Shown piece after piece: positions 9,594 to 18,307 of a DNA stretch of 64,000 nt; the stretch's first letter is position 1, and the number at the start of each line of letters is the position of its first letter. The notes beneath the pieces were generated by a model. The model was not told where the DNA came from, searched no databases, and worked only from the letters and a program-made list of their open reading frames with translations. Source of the stretch: CAMCQY01 sp044370415 (GTDB lineage Bacteria; Planctomycetota; Planctomycetia; Pirellulales; UBA1268); the NCBI GenBank assembly GCA_044370415.1, contig JBILVO010000004.1:7908-71907 (forward strand), given 5' to 3'. The position numbers and the translations under genes were made by a program.

Positions 9594-9622
9594 AGGTTAG
9601 GGGAAGTCGGCGACGTCGTCAA
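9594..9622 (-). promoter_or_regulatory. Candidate sigma70-like promoter for the unknown membrane protein
   Basis: On the minus strand TTGACG (9622-9617) is followed after 17 bp by TAACCT (9599-9594). The -35 box matches consensus at five of six bases and the -10 box at three. The predicted start near 9587 leaves a leader of about 68 nt before the ATG at 9519. Confidence 0.45.
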
Positions 9623-9846
9623 TCATCATCGTCGACCATCTTCGTGGCCGTGCTCGCGGCGTTGATCCGATGCGACCAGACGCACGGTGGGAAAGCGTCC
9701 GTGCATAAACGGCGCCTGCCTGCAGCTTCCTTGCCTGCGCGTACACTGAGTGCGAGGCGTCGATCGGGCGCCACGGACAGGTTTTCGAGATCTCACCACG
9801 CTTCGGAGCCCGATTGCCCCCGCCCCATCCTTTCGGAGATCACACA

Positions 9847-11844
9847 ATGGCTGGCAGCGTCATCCATCCCGCGCTCGTGAGATCGCTCGTTCTGGTGTCG
9901 TTGAGCGCCGCCGTGGCCGTCGGACAGCAGCCCGTCAGGCCGATTCCGCCGCCGGGCATCGAGGTGCCGGAGCAGGACGCCAAGCAGCTCGCGGAGGGCA
10001 TCCGCCAGCTCGGCGGGCAGATCGAGATCCTCCGCAAGAAGCTCAAGGCCAAGCCCCGGCACCTGGCGCTCCTCCCCGACGTCGAGATCTTCCACAAGTC
10101 GGCCGACTGGGCGCTGCGGCACCGCGAGTTCTTCGATCCCAAGCAGATCGCCGTCGCCAAGGAGCACGTCCTCCGCGGCATGCAGCGGGCGCAGGAACTC
10201 TTCGCCGGCAAGCCCTCGTGGACCAAGGCCACTGGGCTCGTCGTGCGGGGCTACGTCTCCGCGATCGACGGCTCCGTGCAGCCCTACGGACTCGAGGTCC
10301 CGGAGAACTGGAAGCCCGGGGAAAAGGCCGGCCGACGGCTCGACTTCTGGATGCACGGCCGCGGAGAGAAGCTCAGCGAGCTCGACTTCATCGAGCAGCG
10401 GCTGAAGAACAAGGGAGAGTTCGCGCCGCAGGATGCGTTCGTGCTGCACCTCTACGGCCGCTACTGCTGCGCCAACAAGTTCGCCGGCGAGGTGGATCTC
10501 TTCGAGGCGCTCGCCCACGCCCGCGATCACTACACGATCGACCCCGACAAGCTCGTGGTCCGCGGCTTTTCCATGGGCGGAGCCTCCTGCTGGCAGTTCG
10601 CCACGCACTTCGGCTCGCTGTGGGCGGCGGCCGCCCCGGGCGCCGGCTTCGCGGAGTCAAAGGAGTTTCTTCGCCTCGGCACGAGCCCCGAAAAACCGCT
10701 GCCCGCGGCATGGGAGCAGACGCTCTGGCGGTGGTACGACGCGACCGTCTACGCGGGCAATCTCGCCAACGTTCCCACGATCGCCTACTCCGGCGAGACC
10801 GACGGCCAGAAGCAGGCAGCCGACATCATGCTGAAGTTTCTCGATCAGGAAGGGCTCAGCGTGCCGCACGTCATCGGCCCGCAGACGGCCCACAAGTACC
10901 ACCCCGACTCGAAGCGGGAGATCGAGGAGTTTCTCGCGAAGGCGGTGGCCGACAGGAAGGCCGTGCCCGAGACGATTCGGTTCACGACCTACACGCTGAT
11001 CTACCCGAAGATGGGCTGGGTGGAGGCGGAGGGGCTGGAGCGGCACTGGGAGCGGGCCGACGTCGTGGCCAGCCTCGGCGCGGACGGCATCGAAGCCACG
11101 ACCAAGAACGTCACGGCGCTCTGCCTGCACGCCGGCGAGCTGCCACGGTTTGCCGAAGCCAAGAAAATTCCGGTCGTGATCGACGGCGAACGGCTCGACG
11201 TGCCGGTCGAAGATGGCCAGGCGCAGCTGCACCGCGGAAAGGACGGGTGGCGGGCCGGGGCAACGCCGTCCGCCGGACTCCGCAAGCAGCCGGGGCTCTG
11301 CGGGCCGATCGATCATGCGTTCATGGCGCCGTTTGTGATGGTGAAACCCACGGGCAGGCCGCTCAACGAGAAGGTGGGGCGGTGGGTCGAGGCCGAGGCC
11401 GCCCATGCCGCCGACTTCTGGCGAAAGGTGTTTCGCGGCGACGCGCCGGTGAAGAACGACAAGGCCGTGAGCGAGGCCGACATCGAGCGGTGCAACCTCG
11501 TCCTCTGGGGCGACCCCTCGAGCAACGCGGTGCTCGGCCGCATCCTGCCGCAGCTCCCCATCGAATGGACCGGCAAGGAGCTGCGCATGAGCGGCGCCAC
11601 TCACGACGCCGGCCACTGCGCGCCGGTGCTGATCTTTCCGAACCCGCTCAACCCGCGCCGCTACGTCGTGGTCAACAGCGGCGTCACGTTTCGCGAGGAG
11701 GCGCTGCTCAACAACGCCAACCAGATCCCGAAGCTGCCCGACTGGGCGGTGATCGACCTCGACAGCCCGCCCGACGCGGTCCGGCCCGGCAAGGTGCTCG
11801 ACGCCGGGTTCTTCGACGAGCGGTGGGAGCTCGTCCGGCCCTGA
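9847..11844 (+). CDS. Prolyl-oligopeptidase-type serine hydrolase, secreted
   Basis: The protein is 665 residues. The ATG at 9847 is preceded by GGAG at eleven bases. Residues 1-25 form a signal peptide (LVLVSLSAAVAVGQ). The alpha/beta-hydrolase core carries the nucleophile elbow GFSMGG with Ser242. A candidate acid lies in SGETDGQ and a candidate His in QTAHKYHPDS, so the catalytic triad looks intact. The C-terminal half (from about residue 370) is a second domain with no assignable function, ending near RPGKVLDAGFFDERW. Substrate class (peptide, ester or glycan ester) cannot be told from sequence. The gene is monocistronic and convergent with the following one, with only 12 bp between stops. 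Confidence 0.85.
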   Translation: MAGSVIHPALVRSLVLVSLSAAVAVGQQPVRPIPPPGIEVPEQDAKQLAEGIRQLGGQIEILRKKLKAKPRHLALLPDVEIFHKSADWALRHREFFDPKQIAVAKEHVLRGMQRAQELFAGKPSWTKATGLVVRGYVSAIDGSVQPYGLEVPENWKPGEKAGRRLDFWMHGRGEKLSELDFIEQRLKNKGEFAPQDAFVLHLYGRYCCANKFAGEVDLFEALAHARDHYTIDPDKLVVRGFSMGGASCWQFATHFGSLWAAAAPGAGFAESKEFLRLGTSPEKPLPAAWEQTLWRWYDATVYAGNLANVPTIAYSGETDGQKQAADIMLKFLDQEGLSVPHVIGPQTAHKYHPDSKREIEEFLAKAVADRKAVPETIRFTTYTLIYPKMGWVEAEGLERHWERADVVASLGADGIEATTKNVTALCLHAGELPRFAEAKKIPVVIDGERLDVPVEDGQAQLHRGKDGWRAGATPSAGLRKQPGLCGPIDHAFMAPFVMVKPTGRPLNEKVGRWVEAEAAHAADFWRKVFRGDAPVKNDKAVSEADIERCNLVLWGDPSSNAVLGRILPQLPIEWTGKELRMSGATHDAGHCAPVLIFPNPLNPRRYVVVNSGVTFREEALLNNANQIPKLPDWAVIDLDSPPDAVRPGKVLDAGFFDERWELVRP

Positions 11845-11856
11845 CGGCGACGCAGC

Positions 11857-13062
11857 CTACGCCCCGTACTTGCCGAACCGCAGTGCGTGGGCCATCGCCA
11901 AGAGCATGAGGTGCTTCGCCGGAAACTGGCCGAACCCGCCCCGCAGGCACTCGCGCTCCGAAAATTTCTCGAGGCCGTCGGGCCGGCAGGTGTCGGCCAC
12001 CAGCAGCGTCGGCACCGGGTGCCAGCTGTGGCTCTTGAGCCTGCTCGGGGTGGAGTGGTCGCCCGTGACGATGAGCACGTCGGGCTTGAGCTTCTCGATC
12101 CGCGGGATCGCCCGATCGAGCTCCTCGATCCGCTTCACCTTCTGCTCGAAGGCGCCGTCCTCGCCGGTCGAGTCGGTGTACTTGAAGTGCAGGAAGAAGA
12201 AGTCGTAATCCTTCCAGCACTTCTCCAGGGCGTCGATCTGTTCGTCAAGCGACTGGGCCTTGCCCACGAGTGTCATGCCGGCCAGCTGGGCCAGCCCCTT
12301 GTACATGGGATAGACGGCGATCGCAGCGGCCCGCAGGCCGTAGAGGTCGAGGTAGCTCGGCAGCTGCGGCTTGGCGGCGAAGCCGCGGAGCACCATGCCG
12401 TTGGCCTTCTTCTCGTCGGCCAGGATCGCCCGGGCCTGCCGCACGAACTCCTTGGCGACCTCGGCGGTCCGCTGCGCCGCGGGGGAGACCGCGACCGGAT
12501 CGAGCGGCGCCACGCCGATGGCCTGCGGGTCGGTGTCGGCGACCGCGCCGTCGAGCCCCTTGCCACGGAACACGACCACGAAGCGGTGCTCCTTCACGGG
12601 CTTCACGAACGTCTCCACGCCGGTGATCTTCACGCCCTGGAGCCGCTCGACCACCTTGAAGCTCTCGTCGGAGGGGATCCGCCCCGCGCGGCGATCGCTG
12701 ATCAGGCCGGCGGAATCGAGCGTGCAGAAGTTGCCCCGCGCGGCCACGTCGTCGGGTCCGAGCTCGAAGCCGATGCCGGTCGCCTCGAGCGCACCGCGGC
12801 CGATCTTGAAGGCGAGCGGGTCGTAGCCGAAGAGCCCGAGGTGGCCCGGCCCCGACCCGGGAGTGATGCCGGGCAGCACCGGCACGCTCAGGCCGCTGGT
12901 GCCGCGGCGGGCCAGGGCGTCGAGGTGGGGCGTCGTGGCGGTCTCGAGTTCCGTCCTGCCGCCCGGCTCCATCGGCAGCCCGCCGAGGCCGTCGGCGACC
13001 AGCATCACGATCTTCGAGCCGTTCTTCTCGACCAAGTCCCGCACCAGCTCATGCTCTGTCAC
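11857..13062 (-). CDS. apgM: 2,3-bisphosphoglycerate-independent phosphoglycerate mutase, archaeal type
   Basis: The protein is 401 residues, the normal length for the archaeal-type (ApgM) family, which interconverts 3- and 2-phosphoglycerate in glycolysis. Motifs of the alkaline-phosphatase superfamily are visible: VMLVADGLGGLP near the N-terminus (metal-binding Asp), TPHLDALARRGTSG, PGSGPGHLGLFGYDP, KYTDSTGEDG and VTGDHSTPSRLKSHSWHPVP. The start is the GTG at 13062, chosen because GAGGAG sits nine bases upstream and the family begins a few residues before the metal motif. The upstream extension of this frame reads into an unrelated region and is not coding. Confidence 0.93.
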   Translation of the reverse strand: MTEHELVRDLVEKNGSKIVMLVADGLGGLPMEPGGRTELETATTPHLDALARRGTSGLSVPVLPGITPGSGPGHLGLFGYDPLAFKIGRGALEATGIGFELGPDDVAARGNFCTLDSAGLISDRRAGRIPSDESFKVVERLQGVKITGVETFVKPVKEHRFVVVFRGKGLDGAVADTDPQAIGVAPLDPVAVSPAAQRTAEVAKEFVRQARAILADEKKANGMVLRGFAAKPQLPSYLDLYGLRAAAIAVYPMYKGLAQLAGMTLVGKAQSLDEQIDALEKCWKDYDFFFLHFKYTDSTGEDGAFEQKVKRIEELDRAIPRIEKLKPDVLIVTGDHSTPSRLKSHSWHPVPTLLVADTCRPDGLEKFSERECLRGGFGQFPAKHLMLLAMAHALRFGKYGA

Positions 13063-13145
13063 GATTGGCAACTCCTCAGGGTGAGCCAAGGTTTTCGGCC
13101 GTTTGCCCGCCGCCTGCAAGAGGCGCGGGCGGTTCGCGGGAGGGA

Positions 13146-13601
13146 TCAGTCGCCGGCAGTCGGGCCGGGGCAGGCGTCCACGGCCCGCCGCAGCGCGAAT
13201 CGCGTGGCGACGTGCAGGAGGAACCCGACGGGACCGGCCAGAAACGTGAACACGAGCGCGATCGTGCGGATGGGCCAGGGGAGGCCGAGCCGGACGGCAT
13301 CCCTGGCGATCCACGCCCCCACGACCATGTCGAACACGAGATAGTGCGTCCAGGCTGCGGCGAACACCCAGTCGTCGGCGAACACAGCCCGCAGGCCGGT
13401 GAGCGTCATGACGTCGTCCGGCGGCGGGCCGTTCTCCGCGAGCTTCCAGCCGATCACGGCGGCGTAGGCCGCCGCCAGCAGCCCGGGCACGAGCACAGCG
13501 CAGAGCGTGTGAGAGACGAACCTCCGGCCCGGCGCGGCCACCAGGACGATCCAGGCGAGCAGGGCGACGGTGTTCGTGACCTGAAAAAAGAGCTGGGGCA
13601 T
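13146..13601 (-). CDS. ABA4-like (DUF4281) membrane protein
   Basis: The protein is 151 residues with four predicted membrane helices. Motifs fit the ABA4/DUF4281 family: NTVALLAWIVLVAAPGRR at the N-terminus, WTHYLVFDMVVGAWI in the third helix, and a C-terminal GPVGFLLHVATR. In plants ABA4 takes part in neoxanthin formation; bacterial members have no fixed role. A start four codons upstream (13613) is possible; 13601 fits the family N-terminus better, though neither has a clear ribosome-binding site. It is 83 bp downstream of the phosphoglycerate mutase start on the same strand, so it would be the first gene of a two-gene unit. Confidence 0.8.
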   Translation of the reverse strand: MPQLFFQVTNTVALLAWIVLVAAPGRRFVSHTLCAVLVPGLLAAAYAAVIGWKLAENGPPPDDVMTLTGLRAVFADDWVFAAAWTHYLVFDMVVGAWIARDAVRLGLPWPIRTIALVFTFLAGPVGFLLHVATRFALRRAVDACPGPTAGD

Positions 13602-13696
13602 GGCTGCATCCACTACAACTGCGTCTGCGATGATGACGGCGCCGCCCCACAGAGACTATCCTCCCGCCGCCCCAGCCGACACCGTTGCCCGCCGCG

Positions 13697-14956
13697 ATGA
13701 GCGTCATTCGCCCCAAGCCGCCCGAGGATCCGATCGAGTACGCCCCCACGGCTCGCGCGGCCGCGTCCGGGGCGGCGGAAGCGTCCGCGGTGCCGATCGA
13801 CGCGCTCGTGCACGCGCGGGAGGCGGCCGGCGACGATCCCGTGGTGCGGATTCCGGAGCAACTGCTCGCCGACTACAACGGCACGTCGGCCGGGCGGCCC
13901 GCCGGCCGGACGCGGGCCACGAGCGAGCTGTTCGCGATCCTGCAGGCGGCGCGCGGGATCCGCGACACGGTCGACCGCATGATCGTGGCGGGCGATGCCG
14001 GCGCCGTGCAGGCGGTGCGGGCGGTCTTCTCCTGCTGCTGCCATCCGTTCCACAACGAGCTCCCCCGCGGTGAGCGCGGAGGCCGGCCGCGGCTCTCGTT
14101 CGTGGGCCATCCCCTCGATGCTGACGCACTCCAGGGGCTCGTCGACCTCGTCGCCCCGGCGGGTGCGGCCCGGACGGGAGACCTGCTGGAGCAATGGGGC
14201 GTCGTGCTCTGCGCCGGTGACGACGAGTCACCGGCGGCGCGGCTCCTGCCACGGCTGCTCGCCCGGTCCGTCGGCGACGATCCCTCGCGGACCGCCGATC
14301 GCGTCGCCACGGTCCTGCGGCCGGCCTCCTCCGACGGTGACGTCGCCCATGTCGCACATGTCGCCCATGTCACGCAGGCCGTCGGCAGCCGGCACGCGTT
14401 CGTGATGCCCGACGTCGCCGGTGAGCGCGGCGTGTTCACGGCCGCCTGCCTGCTCCCTCTGGCGATCGTGGGCATCGACGTGGTGCGGCTCCTGCAGGGG
14501 GCCGTCCTGATGAATCGTCGATTCCGGGAGGCGGCGGCCGATCTGAATCCGGCGCTGCAGTGCGCCGCGGTCTCCCGCCTCGCGGGCCGGCGGGGGCACG
14601 CGCCGCCACGGCTCGTCTCGCCCGATACGGATCGGCTGTTCGAACTCGCGCGCTGGCACGAGCTGCTCGCGACCGGCCACGCCGGCGCCGCGGCGGTCGA
14701 GGCCGCGGCCCAGGTCACGCTGCTCCGCGCCGGCGCGCCGCGGCGCGATCCCGAGGCGGCGGTGCCTCTGGCGACCGCGGGCGGCTTCGTCCGCGGACGC
14801 GATGGTGCCTCCGCCCCGCAGCCGACGACGGCCGCCGGCGTCGGTCCGCATGTCGCCGCCGTCGTCCACCTGCCGCGGATCGACGAGCATGCGATCGGCC
14901 AGCTGTTGCAGATGCACCTGCTGGCGGCCGTCGTGGAGGAGCGGCTCCCCGACTGA
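13697..14956 (+). CDS. Glucose-6-phosphate-isomerase homologue lacking active-site motifs
   Basis: The protein is 419 residues. Blocks typical of planctomycete phosphoglucose isomerase are visible: RILDEY-like RIPEQLLADYNG, CCCHPFHNEL plus GERGGRPRLSF, LDADALQGLVDL, WGVVL, then AACLLPLAIVGIDVVRLLQGA and a terminal GQLLQMHLLAAVVEERL. However, the glycine-rich GIGGS loop is replaced by VAGDAGA, the phosphate-binding SKSGGT loop by CAGDDES, and the C-terminal GQPGVE...K segment is missing. Catalysis is therefore unlikely; a regulatory or scaffold role is an inference. A 9-bp repeat in the gene encodes VAHVAHVAHV. The ATG at 13697 is used; a TTG four codons earlier is possible. It is divergent from the ABA4-like gene. 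Confidence 0.8.
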   Translation: MSVIRPKPPEDPIEYAPTARAAASGAAEASAVPIDALVHAREAAGDDPVVRIPEQLLADYNGTSAGRPAGRTRATSELFAILQAARGIRDTVDRMIVAGDAGAVQAVRAVFSCCCHPFHNELPRGERGGRPRLSFVGHPLDADALQGLVDLVAPAGAARTGDLLEQWGVVLCAGDDESPAARLLPRLLARSVGDDPSRTADRVATVLRPASSDGDVAHVAHVAHVTQAVGSRHAFVMPDVAGERGVFTAACLLPLAIVGIDVVRLLQGAVLMNRRFREAAADLNPALQCAAVSRLAGRRGHAPPRLVSPDTDRLFELARWHELLATGHAGAAAVEAAAQVTLLRAGAPRRDPEAAVPLATAGGFVRGRDGASAPQPTTAAGVGPHVAAVVHLPRIDEHAIGQLLQMHLLAAVVEERLPD

Positions 14957-15043
14957 GCGCCGCCGGGTATATTCCGCCACGCCGCGGCGGACGACCGCAG
15001 CGACGGCCGCAACGCCTCGAGGCCAGCCCTGGAGACCCATCGC

Positions 15044-15748
15044 ATGTCGATCTCGCTCACCTGGACGGGACACGCCACCTGGCTCGTCGACACCGGCGCG
15101 GGCGTCCTGCTCGTCGACCCGTTCTTCGACGAGTGCCCGACCGCGTCGATGAAGGCCGCCGACGTCGCTTGCGACGCCATCCTCGTCACACACGGCCACT
15201 TCGACCACGTGGCCGACCTCGTCGCCATCGCCAAGCGGACGCGGGCCCGCGTCCACTGCAACTGGGAGATCGGCCAGTGGCTCGGCCGGCAGGGGATCGA
15301 CGCCGTGCAGCCGATGAATCTCGGCGGCCGCGCGATGGTGCCGGGCGGGACCGCGCGGATGGAGATCGCGCACCACTCGTCGAGCCTGCCGGACGGCACC
15401 TACGGCGGCACCGCGGCCGGCTGGGTGCTCGACGTCGGCGGCCTGCGGCTCTACTTCGCCGGTGACACCGCGCTCTTCTCAGACATGGCGCGGATCGGCC
15501 GGCCGCACGACGGCGGTCGGATCGACGCGGCCGTGCTGCCGATCGGCGACCTCTTCACGATGGGGCCCGACGATTCGCTGGAGGCGATCCGCCTGCTGGC
15601 GCCGCGGATCGTGCTGCCGAGCCACTACGGCACCTGGCCGCCGATCGCGCAGGACGCGGCCGCCTGGGCGGCGCGGGTCCGCGAGGCCGGGATCGCCGAA
15701 CCACGGGTGCTCTTACCGGGCCAGTCGACCACCATCAGCCGCGGCTGA
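15044..15748 (+). CDS. UPF0173 metal-dependent hydrolase (metallo-beta-lactamase fold)
   Basis: The protein is 234 residues, the standard length of the UPF0173/UlaG-like family. It has the zinc motif THGHFDH (His50, His52, Asp54, His55), a downstream AHHSSSLPDG, FAGDTALFSDM with the metal-bridging Asp, and a C-terminal PSHYGTWP with a His ligand. Cytoplasmic hydrolase; substrate not known for the family. GGAG lies twelve bases before the ATG. A TATATT hexamer at 14968-14973 could be a -10 box but has no convincing -35 partner. Confidence 0.9.
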   Translation: MSISLTWTGHATWLVDTGAGVLLVDPFFDECPTASMKAADVACDAILVTHGHFDHVADLVAIAKRTRARVHCNWEIGQWLGRQGIDAVQPMNLGGRAMVPGGTARMEIAHHSSSLPDGTYGGTAAGWVLDVGGLRLYFAGDTALFSDMARIGRPHDGGRIDAAVLPIGDLFTMGPDDSLEAIRLLAPRIVLPSHYGTWPPIAQDAAAWAARVREAGIAEPRVLLPGQSTTISRG

Positions 15749-15801
15749 GGCAGTTGCCAGACTTGCTTCGAGCCATTGCCACGCCCTCGTCGAATACGCG
15801 A

Positions 15802-15932
15802 GGGGCTGCCCGTGCCCCGGGAGCCGGCCTTGGCAGCCAGCGGAGACAGGATGTCGGAGCGCAGCCGGCATGGAGTGAGCGGAGGGCAGGATGCCCGGAG
15901 CGAACGTCCGGCGATGGGGCACGGGCAGCCCC
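15802..15932. repeat. 17-bp perfect inverted repeat around a 97-nt loop
   Basis: GGGGCTGCCCGTGCCCC at 15802-15818 is the exact reverse complement of bases 15916-15932. The intervening sequence is GC-rich and has short internal complementarity. It lies in the 243-bp gap between two convergent genes (the UPF0173 hydrolase and the Rieske ferredoxin). It could act as a two-way transcription stop, or be a dispersed repeat. No coding potential was seen in the gap. Confidence 0.7.
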
Positions 15933-15991
15933 GGCTCGCGCCGTCTCGTCATGAGACGGAGAACCCACCGTGGCGTTTCGTCAGCGAATCG

Positions 15992-16390
15992 CTAAGACGG
16001 CTTCGTCCCCGGCAGTTCGACCGGCTTCGCGGGCGGCACGCGCACCTCCACCATGCCGTCGGCGACGCGGGTCTCGAAGACGTCGACCCGCAGCTTCGGG
16101 TTGTCGCACCAGGCACCGTCGCACAGCCGGAACCGCCAGGCATGCCACGGGCACGTCACCACGCCGTCCACCATCGGCCCGGAGCCGAGCGACGCCCCCA
16201 TGTGCGGGCAGAGGTCGTCGATCGCCGAGTAGTCGCGGCCGTCGAAGAACACCGCCACGAGCCGGCCGGACACCTCGTAGACCCGGCCCTCGCCGGCCGG
16301 AATCTCGCCGGACCGCGCCACGCGCGTGAACGGGACCGCGGCGGGATCGGCGGCGCCATCGGCGCCGGTTGGTGCAGGGTCGCTCGACAT
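15992..16390 (-). CDS. Rieske-type [2Fe-2S] ferredoxin
   Basis: The protein is 132 residues, soluble, with no signal peptide or membrane helix. The cluster ligands are clear: CPHMGASL (Cys61, His63) and CPWHAWRF (Cys80, His83). It fits the NirD/naphthalene-dioxygenase-type ferredoxin group rather than the bc-complex subunit, which is encoded separately at 25886. No oxygenase or nitrite reductase gene is nearby, so its partner is unknown. The Met at 16390 is preferred over upstream starts because the family begins shortly before FTRVARSGEIP. Confidence 0.9.
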   Translation of the reverse strand: MSSDPAPTGADGAADPAAVPFTRVARSGEIPAGEGRVYEVSGRLVAVFFDGRDYSAIDDLCPHMGASLGSGPMVDGVVTCPWHAWRFRLCDGAWCDNPKLRVDVFETRVADGMVEVRVPPAKPVELPGTKPS

Positions 16391-16467
16391 GCCCCCACAT
16401 CTACCACAACGCCGCACGTCACGCACGCCGCAGCGCACGGTCGGCCGCGCCGGGTACGATTGTGGGC

Positions 16468-17403
16468 ATGCACGACGCCCCCGCCGTCCGCCGCCCGTCA
16501 CGTCCCCGGCTGCTCGTCCTCGACGTCGACGGCACGCTCACCAACAGCCGCCACGAGGTCAGCGACGCGACCCGCCGCGCCGTGGCCCGCATCCGCGCCG
16601 CCGGCATCCGGGTGATGCTCGCCACCGGCCGCCGCTACCGCGACGCGATCCCCGTGGCGGAGTCGCTCGGCATCACCGAGCCGATCGTCACCGCGTCCGG
16701 CGCGCTCGTGAAGCGGCCGGGGGACCATGCCACGCTCTTCCGGGCCGAATTCGGCCCGGGAGTGCTGCCGGCCGTGCTCACCATGCTCGTCGCCGCGGGC
16801 CACGAGCCCGTGCTCTATTCAGACAGCTTCGCGCTCGGCTTCGACTTCCACTGCCGCCGACTCGGCGGGGAGGGGCAGGGGGGTGAGCATGCCCAGGGTA
16901 ACGGCGGCCGGGGGCTCGACGAGTACCTCGATCGCAATCGCAGCCTGGCGAACGTGGTGCCCGACCTGCACTTGAGCCCGCCCGCGGGCGTGTTCGCCGG
17001 ATTCACGATGGGCACACACGACGGCATGCTCGCACTCGAGCGGTCGCTCGACGATGCGTTTCCCGGCCGGCTCTCGCTGCACACCATCCGCAGCCCGCGG
17101 TACCGCGACTGGATGTGCGAGATCGCGCCCGCGGGCGTGACGAAGTGGTCGGGCATCCTCGCCCTGGCAGCGGGCTGGCGGATCGACCCCGCCGAGATCT
17201 GCGCCGTCGGCGACGACGTCAACGACCTGCCGATGATCCGCGGCGCCGGCCGCGGCATCGCGATGGGCAACGCACGACCGGAGGTTCAGGCTGCCGCCGA
17301 CACGGTCGTGGGCAGCCACGACGAGGACGGCCTGGCGGATGTCGCGGACCTGCTCCTGACGGCCGGCCCGGGCGAACCCGAGCCCTCTGGGGCGTTTCCC
17401 TGA
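16468..17403 (+). CDS. HAD-superfamily Cof-type phosphatase
   Basis: The protein is 311 residues. HAD motif I is VLDVDGTLT (Asp19, Asp21), motif II is ATGRRYRDA, and motifs III/IV are VTKWSG and GDDVNDLPMI. The large cap between the motifs assigns it to subfamily IIB (Cof). Such enzymes dephosphorylate sugar phosphates, flavin mononucleotide or pyridoxal phosphate; the substrate cannot be told. A Gly/Gln-rich insertion (GGEGQGGEHAQGNGG) sits in the cap. It is divergent from the Rieske ferredoxin gene with 77 bp between starts. TACGAT at 16455-16460 would place a transcription start almost at the ATG, so a leaderless message is possible. Confidence 0.88.
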   Translation: MHDAPAVRRPSRPRLLVLDVDGTLTNSRHEVSDATRRAVARIRAAGIRVMLATGRRYRDAIPVAESLGITEPIVTASGALVKRPGDHATLFRAEFGPGVLPAVLTMLVAAGHEPVLYSDSFALGFDFHCRRLGGEGQGGEHAQGNGGRGLDEYLDRNRSLANVVPDLHLSPPAGVFAGFTMGTHDGMLALERSLDDAFPGRLSLHTIRSPRYRDWMCEIAPAGVTKWSGILALAAGWRIDPAEICAVGDDVNDLPMIRGAGRGIAMGNARPEVQAAADTVVGSHDEDGLADVADLLLTAGPGEPEPSGAFP

Positions 17404-17680
17404 GAACGCCTCCGAGTTTCCTGGCTTGTTCTGGCAGCAGTGATCACAGCCGGGCCGGCAGAAGTCTCCTCGCGGGATGATGTCGCGCGACGTGCTTTCA
17501 CGCCGCATACGCCTTGGACACGCGAAATCCTCCACGCTCGTCGAGCTTCCGCAGATCCCGGCTGGCACTTTTTCCGCTGGCACGCGTCCGCCCCGTCCGC
17601 CCAGATCGCCCTGCCTCCCGCGGCGGGGCATGAATCGCACGCATCACGAGGCCGCGAACGAGAACGGGGGGCCAGTTGGG

Positions 17681-17709
17681 TTGAAGCGATCGGCCCCGGT
17701 CCGTACTGT
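17681..17709 (+). promoter_or_regulatory. Candidate promoter in the 388-bp gap before the next gene pair
   Basis: TTGAAG (17681-17686), 17 bp, then TACTGT (17704-17709) form a moderate sigma70-like pair. The inferred start near 17716 would leave a leader of about 76 nt. Nothing else was recognised in the 17404-17791 gap; it has no convincing ORF of its own. Confidence 0.35.
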
Positions 17710-17791
17710 CCCGCGCCGTCCCTCTGCCCCGGTTCGCGATCGGTCCCCGTTACCGGCAGTCCCAACCCGGCAGCCCCAGCGCAGCGCCCTC

Positions 17792-18307
17792 ATGGACATC
17801 GCCATCCACCGCCCCCGCACCGCCTGTGCCCGGTCGGGCCGGCAGTTCGTCGCCGGCGAGCCGTTCTTCTCGGCGCTGGTGCGGTCGCAGGGCAGCCTGG
17901 AGCGGCTCGACTTCGCGGACGCCGCCTGGTCCGGACCGCCCGACAACACGCTCGCCTGGTGGCGGTCGACCTATCCGGCGACCACCTCGTCAGGCGCAGC
18001 CCTCGCGCCGGTCGACGTGCTGCTCGACGTGGTCGAGGAGCTCGACGGCGACGGCGACGCGGCCCTCCGCTACCTCGTGTCGCTCGAACTGGTCCGCCGC
18101 CGCGTGCTGCGGTTCGTCGATCATCCCGGCCCGCCCGTGGGGGAGGAGCCGTCGCCGGGCGACCCCGACGCATCGCAGCACGTCGTCCTCGCCTGCCGCC
18201 GACGGGATCGCGAATACCGCGTGCGGGTCGTGTCTCCGGCGGAGGCGGCGGCCACGGGCGTCGAGGAGCGGCTCACGGCGCTGTTGTGGAGCGGAGGTGC
18301 CGCATGA
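17792..18307 (+). CDS. Conserved-looking cytoplasmic protein of unknown function
   Basis: The protein is 171 residues with no signal or membrane segment. A short N-terminal pattern (ARSGRQFVAGEPFFSALV) and Trp-rich AAWSGPP plus LAWWRSTYP are followed by an Asp/Glu-rich helical region and a beta-rich C-terminus. Similar small proteins occur in planctomycetes, but the function is unknown to me. The start is the ATG at 17792, where the conserved-looking sequence begins. It overlaps the next gene by ATGA (18304-18307), so the two are probably cotranslated. Confidence 0.7.
   Translation: MDIAIHRPRTACARSGRQFVAGEPFFSALVRSQGSLERLDFADAAWSGPPDNTLAWWRSTYPATTSSGAALAPVDVLLDVVEELDGDGDAALRYLVSLELVRRRVLRFVDHPGPPVGEEPSPGDPDASQHVVLACRRRDREYRVRVVSPAEAAATGVEERLTALLWSGGAA

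Noticed and set aside
13063..13749. N-terminal extension of the phosphoglycerate mutase frame to 13749
   Set aside because: It overlaps the ABA4-like gene and reads as Arg-rich shadow; the GTG at 13062 has a good GAGGAG site and gives the normal family length.
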